A stretch of DNA of 64,000 nucleotides, taken from NCBI GenBank assembly GCA_963781665.1, contig CAWAGA010000002.1, positions 2,232,001-2,296,000 of the forward strand, written 5' to 3'. Positions within the stretch are counted from its first letter, which is position 1. Each line of letters begins with the position of its first letter. Below the pieces are notes generated by a model. The model made no database searches and was not told the origin of the DNA. It saw only the letters and a list, made by a program, of their open reading frames with translations. A program made the position numbers and the translations under genes. This DNA is from JAJYIW01 sp963781665 (GTDB lineage Bacteria; Chloroflexota; Anaerolineae; Anaerolineales; Anaerolineaceae). Positions 40,162-47,391 of the stretch are shown here, piece by piece.

Positions 40162-41147
40162 GCATTCGACATTTTAGTTGGCAGGACATCATCGGCCTTA
40201 ACAATTACCGCGATCAGGTCCTATTTCTGGATAGTTCCCTGGCGATGACTCGCGGAAATCCGCTAAAGCCGTTTAATTTTCTATCCTATCTCACCTATCT
40301 CAACCCATCTTATGGTCATTACATCGGGGTATATGCCTCACACGGCGGACAATCCCTGATGGCCCAGATTCGTTATCCTAAGGGTGCCCATTCGGCTCAC
40401 CTTACTTTCCTCGTTCCAGGTGAGACTTGCAATATCATTGCATTGCCGCGCCTCCTGGAGCACCTGGCATACCAGGCCGGCTCCTGGGGTGCTTTAAACC
40501 TGATCGGCGAAGTAGATGAGCACACCCTGGTTTTTGAGGCCTTCAGACGATCTGGCTTTTCGATTTATGCCTGGCAGCGAATCTGGCTTTTTAACGAGAT
40601 ACCCGCCCGGCGCCCTTCCCAGAATGGGGATGGGTTCGGTGAAAGCGATGGAGCCACCGGATGGATGGTGCCAAATTCAAGCGATGTGTTCGCCATCCAT
40701 AACCTATATCATTCTGTCGTGCCCGCCTTACTTTTACCGGTTGAACCGGCGGTTGACAACCATCTACATGGGATGGTTTATCGCAAGAATGGGGAAATTA
40801 CCGCGTATGCTGATATAATCTATGGCCCCAAAGGGATATGGGTACAGCCGTTCATCCTGCCCGAAACTGAAAATGTACTCGATGTCCTTTCTGATTTATT
40901 GTTGAATTTGCCACGCCGTTTTGGACGGCCGGTCCACCTATGTGTTCGTTCCTACCAGGCCTGGTTGGAATCTGCTCTGGAAGATATCAGCGCTCAAATT
41001 GGTCCCAGGCAAGCAGTGATGGTAAAACATATGGCTGTTACCCGTAAGTCTTTGGCAACCTTACGGCAGGCAGTCCTTGAAAATGGGGTGGCAGAAGCTT
41101 CTGTGCAGGTCTCACGCGCTGAACCTGTAATTCGCTACGAAAATTAA
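40080..41147 (+). CDS. Unknown protein, possibly acyltransferase-like
   Basis: A protein of 355 residues by the ATG at 40080, which overlaps pdxT by 82 bases; conserved-looking sequence begins at IGIRHFSWQDIIGLNNYRDQ, right at the pdxT stop, where no normal start codon exists, so the true start is open (ATG 40245 is a fallback). Blocks such as FLVPGETCNIIALPRLLEHLAYQAG and FEAFRRSGFSIYAWQRIWLF have the feel of a GNAT-type acyltransferase duplicated in tandem, but I cannot name it. It sits between pdxT and the R3H ATPase in a tight run of genes. Confidence 0.6.
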   Translation: MLAGDFFSPRIDWRRPLPPIFCGDGKIGIRHFSWQDIIGLNNYRDQVLFLDSSLAMTRGNPLKPFNFLSYLTYLNPSYGHYIGVYASHGGQSLMAQIRYPKGAHSAHLTFLVPGETCNIIALPRLLEHLAYQAGSWGALNLIGEVDEHTLVFEAFRRSGFSIYAWQRIWLFNEIPARRPSQNGDGFGESDGATGWMVPNSSDVFAIHNLYHSVVPALLLPVEPAVDNHLHGMVYRKNGEITAYADIIYGPKGIWVQPFILPETENVLDVLSDLLLNLPRRFGRPVHLCVRSYQAWLESALEDISAQIGPRQAVMVKHMAVTRKSLATLRQAVLENGVAEASVQVSRAEPVIRYEN

Positions 41148-41152
41148 TATAA

Positions 41153-42796
41153 ATGATAACACAACGTCGCATAACTGATGATTTACATGCATTATTAAAC
41201 GTATTACCACCTCAAGTTGCCGAGGCGGTGACGCACTTTAACAACAGTGATAACTTGTTGGAAATTATCCTGGATCTAGGAAGATTCCCAACCGCACGGT
41301 TTACAGATTCGGAAAAGGTGCTCATTCAAACTGAAGCGAGCCACGACGAAATTAATTACATTGTGGAACGCATTGGCGATTTTGACGCCGATAACCGGGC
41401 TGGCCTGGAAAGGACTCTGCACCGGATTTCTGCCATTCGCAACCGGCGTGGTCATATCGTCGGTTTGACCTGCCGGGTAGGCCGGGCTGTTTACGGTACG
41501 ATCGATATCATTCAGGACTTGATCGAATCAGGCAAGAGCATCTTGATCCTGGGGAAACCTGGGGTTGGAAAAACGACCATGCTGCGTGAGGCCGCTCGTA
41601 TCCTGGCCGAATCAACCCGGGTTGTGATCGTCGATACGTCTAATGAGATTGGTGGCGATGGGGACGTCCCTCATCCGGCAGTCGGAAAAGCTCGCCGGAT
41701 GCAGGTGGCTCGACCTTCGCTGCAGCATGAAGTGATGATCGAAGCGGTCGAAAACCACAACCCTGAGGTCATCGTGATCGATGAGATCGGTCGCGAGCTT
41801 GAAGCAGCCGCAGCCCGTACCATCGCTGAGCGAGGCGTGCAATTGATCGGTACCGCTCACGGCCGCACGCTGGAGAACTTGCTGCTAAATCCAACTTTAT
41901 CTGACCTGGTAGGCGGTATCGAATTGGTCACGCTGTCGGATGAGGAAGCTCGCCGGCGTGGGACGCAGAAAACAGTGCTGGAGCGCCGTGCGCCACCTAC
42001 TTTTGACGTCTTAGTCGAGCTGATCGAGCGTGATCGCCTGGCTTTACATGCCGATGTGGCCGCTTCGGTCGACGCCCTGGTGCGCGGTTTTCCCCTCAGG
42101 CCCGAGATCCGTTACAGAGACGATCATAACGAGATCCATATCGAGAAAGCACCTGCACCGAGTGTCGTTCGCAATGGCGCCCAGGGGAACCGGCGACCGG
42201 GGCCGCCTGGATTGGAAACCAACCCGTTCCAGCGCACTCAGGTCTCGAACGGGAACCGGTCTGGCGCTGGTGGTGAATATACAGCGTCTGAAATGGTTGC
42301 CCCTGCTCCTTCGGCCGCGGAAATGAACCTGACCCCGGTCCATATTTTCCCTTATGGGGTGGCTCGGAACCGCCTGATGCAGGCTTCTAAACGCCTGGGA
42401 GTACCGGCTCTGGTCGTCCGGGAATTGAGCGAGGCCCAGGCCCTGGTCACATTGAAAGCATATTATCGCGACCACCAGCAGACGATCCTGGATGCAGAGC
42501 AGCGTGGCATTCCCATTTACGTCCTACGCTCGAATACTATCAACCAGATGGAGCAGTTCCTGGCCGGCCTGTTCAACCTGCCAGGGGATGTGACCTTTCC
42601 TGGTTCGGCCGAAGAGTACCAGAACCAGACCCAAATTGCGATCCAGGCGGTGCTAAACGGAGAGCGTTGGGTCGATCTCCCGCCCGCAACCGCGGCCGTC
42701 CGGCGCTTGCAGCATGATATGGCCCGGCAGGCTCAATTGGTGTCTCATTCCTACGGCAAAGAACCTAACCGCCGGGTACGAATTTTTAGGGACTAA
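41153..42796 (+). CDS. AAA-type ATPase with R3H-like C-terminus
   Basis: A 547-residue protein. An N-terminal region precedes a RecA/AAA-like ATPase with Walker A LGKPGVGKTT, Walker B EVIVIDEIGRE and the sensor-like GTAHGRTLENL, resembling SpoIIIAA and the plastid Ycf45 family. After a disordered Pro/Gly/Asn-rich linker (about 335-395) the C-terminal 150 residues include AIQAVLNGERWVDLPPATAAVRRLQH, consistent with an R3H nucleic-acid-binding domain. The family is predicted to bind single-stranded nucleic acid; its job is unknown. It abuts tmk with no gap. Confidence 0.85.
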   Translation: MITQRRITDDLHALLNVLPPQVAEAVTHFNNSDNLLEIILDLGRFPTARFTDSEKVLIQTEASHDEINYIVERIGDFDADNRAGLERTLHRISAIRNRRGHIVGLTCRVGRAVYGTIDIIQDLIESGKSILILGKPGVGKTTMLREAARILAESTRVVIVDTSNEIGGDGDVPHPAVGKARRMQVARPSLQHEVMIEAVENHNPEVIVIDEIGRELEAAAARTIAERGVQLIGTAHGRTLENLLLNPTLSDLVGGIELVTLSDEEARRRGTQKTVLERRAPPTFDVLVELIERDRLALHADVAASVDALVRGFPLRPEIRYRDDHNEIHIEKAPAPSVVRNGAQGNRRPGPPGLETNPFQRTQVSNGNRSGAGGEYTASEMVAPAPSAAEMNLTPVHIFPYGVARNRLMQASKRLGVPALVVRELSEAQALVTLKAYYRDHQQTILDAEQRGIPIYVLRSNTINQMEQFLAGLFNLPGDVTFPGSAEEYQNQTQIAIQAVLNGERWVDLPPATAAVRRLQHDMARQAQLVSHSYGKEPNRRVRIFRD

Positions 42797-43426
42797 ATGT
42801 TTATTACGTTGGAGGGACCTGAAGGTAGTGGGAAAACTTCCCAAATGGCTCCCCTGGCAGAATATTTGCGCCAGGGAGGTTGGGAGGTCGTGGTCACTCG
42901 CGAGCCAGGCGGTACATCGATCTCCGATCAAATCCGCGCCGTGTTGATGACCATGGATAACACCGCCATGCATCCTCGCACGGAGATCTTGCTTTTCCTC
43001 GCGGCGCGAGCTCAGTTGGTCGCCCAGGTAATCCGGCCGGCATTGGAAGCCGGTAAGGTCGTGTTATGCGACCGTTACGCCGATTCGACCCTGGCCTACC
43101 AGGGATACGGTCACGGATTTGATCTCGATCAACTGCGCAGCCTGCTCTTATTTGCTACCGGCGGTCTGAAACCGGACCTCACGTTTCTACTCGATATCGA
43201 TATCGAAGATGGAATTCGCCGCAAGCAGTCTGGCGGCAGCGAATGGAACCGGATGGATGCTTATACTCGCTCTTTCCACCAGAGGGTCAGGCAAGGATAC
43301 CTGGCATTAGCGGACATTGAGCCTGAGCGCTGGACGATTGTCAATGCCGGACAACCTGCAGCCGGTGTCCAGAATGATCTGCGCCAGGTGATCAGCCAGC
43401 GATTAGTTCCGCATGGTAAGAATTAA
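42797..43426 (+). CDS. tmk: Thymidylate kinase
   Basis: A 209-residue kinase converting dTMP to dTDP. P-loop GPEGSGKT, the DR(Y/H) motif in LCDRYADSTLAYQGYG and the TREPGGTSISDQIR segment are all intact. It is a cytoplasmic essential enzyme of DNA precursor synthesis. The start directly follows the upstream stop codon. Confidence 0.96.
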   Translation: MFITLEGPEGSGKTSQMAPLAEYLRQGGWEVVVTREPGGTSISDQIRAVLMTMDNTAMHPRTEILLFLAARAQLVAQVIRPALEAGKVVLCDRYADSTLAYQGYGHGFDLDQLRSLLLFATGGLKPDLTFLLDIDIEDGIRRKQSGGSEWNRMDAYTRSFHQRVRQGYLALADIEPERWTIVNAGQPAAGVQNDLRQVISQRLVPHGKN

Positions 43427-43452
43427 TAATACGAAACTGAACGGGAGTGTTG

Positions 43453-44712
43453 ATGCTTCGAAAATTAATCTTTACCTTATTGCTGCTAAGCCTGGGATTG
43501 GCTGGTTGCAGCCCGGCTGCTAATCCGGTAAATTCGATAGCTACAGCTACCCTTCCTCTTCCCTCCCAAGCGAATATCCAATCCCCCACCGTCGTTGTTT
43601 CCAGTTGTACGGTGGTGACCGGCATCATGCCGACCCCCGATCCGACTGAAGCAGCGTCGTTATCTGTCTTTAAACCGGTCAGCGCGGCCGATTGGGCCAG
43701 AGGCCCGCAAGATGCGGCGGTAACATTCATTGAATACAGCGATTTTCAGTGCCCTTATTGCTCTGAATTCAATACGGTAATGGACCAGGTCTTGCAGGAC
43801 TTTCCCGGTGACGTCAGGGTGGTGTTTCGCCCATTTCCCAATCCCGGCCACGATAAAGCCATGTTGTCGGCCCAGGCGTCTGAGGCTGCCGGGTCCCAGG
43901 GAAAATTCTGGGAGATGGCGGACCTGCTCTTCAACGAGCAGCAAACCTGGTATCTGATGAGCAGCACTGAATTTGAATCCTGGGTCGGACAGCAAGCCTC
44001 CAGTTTAGGGTTGGATGTTGAAAAGTTTCAATCTGACCTACACAGCGATATCATTACTGCCAAGCTCAACGATGCCCTGGCTGAAGATATGGCAATTAGC
44101 ATCCCCGGAACGCCTTTTATTTTAATCAACGGGAAAATCTGGCAAGGTCCTCGCGATATCGGCAGCATCGAGACAGTGATCAAGCTGACGCTGCTGGAAA
44201 GCAAGCAAGTGACCGGATGCCCGCCAGCTGTAATCGACGTGAATAAACAATACCTCGCCCATTTGGTTACCGAAAAAGGTGATATTGTCATTCAACTCTT
44301 TCCGGATGCTGCCCCGATTGCAGTCAACAGCTTCGTGTTCTTGGCGAAGCAAGGCTGGTTCAACGGCATAACGTTCCATCGGGTCATTCCAGGCTCATAT
44401 GTCCAATCCGGTGACCCCAGTGGTACCGGATACGGCACACCCGGTTATGCGTTTATTAACGAAATAAACCCAGATCTGAATTTCGATAAAGCTGGAGTAG
44501 TGGGGATGGCCAATGCCGGCACCGATTCAAATGGCAGCCAGTTTTTTATCACGCTGACCCCACAACCTGACCTGGATGGGAAATATACAGTCTTTGGACA
44601 GGTGGTACAGGGGATGGATGTACTGGAAAACCTGACACCGCGTGATCCATCGCAACCCGGACCGCTACCTCAAGGCGACAAGATCCTTGAAGTGAAGATA
44701 GAGGAAAAATGA
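43453..44712 (+). CDS. Lipoprotein fusion of DsbA-like thioredoxin and cyclophilin isomerase
   Basis: A 419-residue protein anchored outside the membrane by a lipobox (LGLAGC, Cys19), followed by a Ser/Thr/Pro linker. Residues about 80-250 form a DsbA/thioredoxin-like domain with CPYC at 100-103 and the cis-Pro loop GTPFILING. Residues about 270-419 are a cyclophilin-type peptidyl-prolyl isomerase (HRVIPGSYVQSGDPSGTG; FFITLTPQPDLDGKYTVFGQ). Disulfide chemistry and proline isomerisation are thus joined in one extracytoplasmic folding protein. ATG 43453 lies five bases after GGGAG; GTG 43447 is less likely. Stop and next start overlap by four bases. Confidence 0.88.
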   Translation: MLRKLIFTLLLLSLGLAGCSPAANPVNSIATATLPLPSQANIQSPTVVVSSCTVVTGIMPTPDPTEAASLSVFKPVSAADWARGPQDAAVTFIEYSDFQCPYCSEFNTVMDQVLQDFPGDVRVVFRPFPNPGHDKAMLSAQASEAAGSQGKFWEMADLLFNEQQTWYLMSSTEFESWVGQQASSLGLDVEKFQSDLHSDIITAKLNDALAEDMAISIPGTPFILINGKIWQGPRDIGSIETVIKLTLLESKQVTGCPPAVIDVNKQYLAHLVTEKGDIVIQLFPDAAPIAVNSFVFLAKQGWFNGITFHRVIPGSYVQSGDPSGTGYGTPGYAFINEINPDLNFDKAGVVGMANAGTDSNGSQFFITLTPQPDLDGKYTVFGQVVQGMDVLENLTPRDPSQPGPLPQGDKILEVKIEEK

Positions 44713-45983
44713 ACGTAAAGAATCCTGGTCAACCCGGGCAGCGGCAGAAGACCGAATGGGGGTCAATTGCCCAGATCGTCTTCAGCGGCCTGGGTTTTTT
44801 GGGTTTCATTAGCCTGGCTGTTCTGCTGGGCGTGTTGGGGATCAGTGATCAGATCAACCAGGGAAACATAAGCGGCCAGGTGACATCGTCGCTGACCCTG
44901 GCATGGAGCTACCTGCTCGTTTCCGGGCTGCTGGTTCTCTCTGTTGGCGCGGGTTTTATGTGTATTTTTCGAGGGAAAGAACCAGCCCAAGTTAACCGCA
45001 CCCTTAACTCTGTGGATAAGGGCTTATCGTGGATTATCCTTGCCTGGCCGGTCGTCTTGTTTGCCGGTTATCTGGTGGCTAACAGCCAAACCTTGAACTG
45101 GATACTGCTCCCACCGATCCATTTGCTGGCCGTTGGAATCCCGATCATCTGGCTGGTGCACATCGGACGGCGCGGCCTGCCGGCAGGCAGCCTCCAACGC
45201 AAACTGGCCACATTGAGCCTGGGGATGGTAGGAAGTTTCCTGCTTGCTTTTATCGCCGAGATCATTGTCCTGATTCTCATTGGGATTGTTGGTATCATGC
45301 TGATTGCCAGCAATCCCAATGCGGTTCTTGATCTGAACCGTCTGGCCCAACGCATAAGCAGCTCACAGATGGATCCTGAGGTCATTGCCCGAGCCTTACG
45401 CCCTTATCTTTCGAACCCACGGGTGATTTTTATAGGCCTGGCGACGATCTCCGGGTTTGTCCCCCTCATCGAAGAATTATTTAAACCGTTGGCGGTCTGG
45501 GTTCTAGGCCGCAGGCTGCAAACACCTGCCGAAGGGTTTGCGGTTGGGCTGCTCGCAGGGAGTGGGTTTGCCCTGGTAGAGAGCCTGGGCCAGGTGGGCA
45601 GCCTTAACGGGGTTGACTGGATGGTGGTGGAAATCGGCCGAGGTGGGACAGACCTGCTGCATATTACCACCACCGGTATCATGGGCTGGGCATTAGTCAG
45701 CGCCTGGCGAGGCGGAAAAACCTGGCTGCCGGGGGTCGCCTATCTGGTGGCAATCTCAATTCATGGATTATGGAATGCTTTGATCCTGGGGATTGGCCTG
45801 GCACCTTATTTAAATTTTTCACCTGCAAGTCTACCTTATTACCAGGAACTCGGCAGCTTTGCTCCGGTGGGTCTGGGACTTATGGTCATCGTATTGATGG
45901 CAATCTTATTATCGGCTAATCGCAATCTTCGAGCAAAGGCTGTTGAAAGGACACAGAATGCAGATCATCTTAGCATTGATTGA
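44709..45983 (+). CDS. PrsW-family intramembrane protease-like protein
   Basis: A 424-residue, roughly ten-helix membrane protein. The C-terminal half has the PrsW pattern: FVPLIEELFKPLAVW, in which the EE pair is the proposed catalytic site, GFAVGLLAGSGFALVESLG, and a final HGLWNALIL with His and Asn. PrsW-type enzymes cut anti-sigma factors or other membrane proteins; no such partner is seen nearby. The N-terminal half carries extra helices of unknown function. Confidence 0.8.
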   Translation: MNVKNPGQPGQRQKTEWGSIAQIVFSGLGFLGFISLAVLLGVLGISDQINQGNISGQVTSSLTLAWSYLLVSGLLVLSVGAGFMCIFRGKEPAQVNRTLNSVDKGLSWIILAWPVVLFAGYLVANSQTLNWILLPPIHLLAVGIPIIWLVHIGRRGLPAGSLQRKLATLSLGMVGSFLLAFIAEIIVLILIGIVGIMLIASNPNAVLDLNRLAQRISSSQMDPEVIARALRPYLSNPRVIFIGLATISGFVPLIEELFKPLAVWVLGRRLQTPAEGFAVGLLAGSGFALVESLGQVGSLNGVDWMVVEIGRGGTDLLHITTTGIMGWALVSAWRGGKTWLPGVAYLVAISIHGLWNALILGIGLAPYLNFSPASLPYYQELGSFAPVGLGLMVIVLMAILLSANRNLRAKAVERTQNADHLSID

Positions 45984-46617
45984 CTTTGTACTTCATATAA
46001 ATGATCACCTGGCGGAAATAATCTCTCAGGTTGGGATCTGGACTTATGTCCCATTATTTGTTGTTATATTCCTGGAAACCGGTTTCGTGATTACTCCTTT
46101 TCTACCCGGTGATTCTCTATTGTTTGCCGCCGGAGCCATCACCGCTCTGCATGATTCACCTTTAAATATTTTCGTTCTTTATTTAATTGTGGCTGCGGCT
46201 GCAATTTTGGGAGATACCGCCAATTATTGGATCGGGCATTTTGTGGGTCCTAAGGTTTTCACTGAAAAAGTCCGCTTTCTAAAACGTGAGTACCTGATCC
46301 AGGCGCATGAATTCTACGAGAAGCACGGCAATATCACCATTTTCCTGGCCCGGTTCATCCCGATCATCCGCACATTTGCTCCCTTCGTGGCGGGGATCGG
46401 CAGCATGTCTTATGGCCATTTTGTTGCTTATAATATCATCGGCGGTCTCGTCTGGTCGGCTTTATTCACCTTTGGAGGGTATTTCTTTGGCGGGCTACCA
46501 TTCATCAGGGATAATTTCTCCCTGGTCGTGGTTGTCATTATTGTTCTTTCGGTTATTCCGGCTGTGACCGAGGTTCTACGCAGCCGTCGTAAAACAGTTG
46601 AGAAAAGCATTCCATAG
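45958..46617 (+). CDS. DedA/SNARE-associated family membrane protein
   Basis: A 219-residue DedA-family protein. ETGFVITPFLPGDSLLFAAGAI, FYEKHGNITIFLARFIPIIRTFAPFVAGIG and the following GGLVWSALFTFGGYFFG are diagnostic. The family includes lipid and undecaprenyl-phosphate flippases. AAGGA lies seven bases before the ATG at 45958, which makes the gene overlap the previous one by 26 bases. A lipid-related plsC gene follows. Confidence 0.93.
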   Translation: MQIILALIDFVLHINDHLAEIISQVGIWTYVPLFVVIFLETGFVITPFLPGDSLLFAAGAITALHDSPLNIFVLYLIVAAAAILGDTANYWIGHFVGPKVFTEKVRFLKREYLIQAHEFYEKHGNITIFLARFIPIIRTFAPFVAGIGSMSYGHFVAYNIIGGLVWSALFTFGGYFFGGLPFIRDNFSLVVVVIIVLSVIPAVTEVLRSRRKTVEKSIP

Positions 46618-46645
46618 CCAGTATAGCGGTCCGAGGTTAAATTAC

Positions 46646-47311
46646 ATGAAGGTTGAGACTCTACATTCCGTTCTCGGTTTTCTGGTCCGGTCTCTCATGC
46701 GAGTTGAATATTTTGGCAGCGAACATATCCCTCCCACCGGTGGATGTATTATCGCCACAAACCACCTGAGTCGCCTTGACATCCCGATTTTGTTTGTGGC
46801 CCCGGGGCGGATGGATTTGACTGCTCTGGCTGCTGATAAATATAAATATTATCCCTTCTTCCGCTGGATATTGAACGTGGCTAAAGTCATTTGGATCGAT
46901 CGTGAGAACGCAGATTTTGGCGCGGTGAGAGCATCTGTCGAATATTTACAGCGGGGCGTCGCGCTGGGGATTGCGCCAGAAGGTACCCGCAGCAGGGGTG
47001 AGCTGATCGAGGGGAAAGCTGGAACGGCTTTGATCGCCGAAAAAGCAGGTGTGCCAATTGTTCCAGTCGGTATTGCCGGTTCGGAATCAGCAGTACGGAA
47101 AATGCTGAGGTTGCAAAGAGCGCGGGTGACCGTCAGATTTGGACCTTCTTTCAAATTAAAGGCGATCGATCGCGACGATCGAGCCGGTTGGCTGCAGCGC
47201 AGCACCGATGAAATTATGTGCCGGATTGCAGCACTGCTGCCTCCAGCTTATCGAGGTGTTTATGCCTATCACCCCAGGCTGCTCGAGCTAGTCGCCAGCA
47301 CTAGCGTATAA
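46646..47311 (+). CDS. plsC: 1-acyl-glycerol-3-phosphate acyltransferase
   Basis: A 221-residue PlsC-type acyltransferase that makes phosphatidic acid. The catalytic NHLSRLD (H-x4-D) and substrate motif PEGTRSRGEL are intact, and VPIVPVGIAGSE is the usual third block. The ATG at 46646 follows GAGG by nine bases. It is the last gene of a long plus-strand run and is followed by a strong terminator. Confidence 0.92.
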   Translation: MKVETLHSVLGFLVRSLMRVEYFGSEHIPPTGGCIIATNHLSRLDIPILFVAPGRMDLTALAADKYKYYPFFRWILNVAKVIWIDRENADFGAVRASVEYLQRGVALGIAPEGTRSRGELIEGKAGTALIAEKAGVPIVPVGIAGSESAVRKMLRLQRARVTVRFGPSFKLKAIDRDDRAGWLQRSTDEIMCRIAALLPPAYRGVYAYHPRLLELVASTSV

Positions 47312-47321
47312 TAAGGTTATC

Positions 47322-47354
47322 AAAAACCCGGATCCTACCAGGAACCGGGTTTTT
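47322..47354. terminator. Terminator between plsC and the GGDEF-EAL gene
   Basis: AAAAACCCGG (47322-47331) and CCGGGTTTTT (47345-47354) form a perfect ten-bp stem with a 13-base interior that can pair further (TCCT/AGGA). A/T tails on both sides allow termination of both converging genes. Confidence 0.9.
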
Positions 47355-47391
47355 AAGTGATTACCTTTATATTTTTCCGCAAAGAGGCGTC

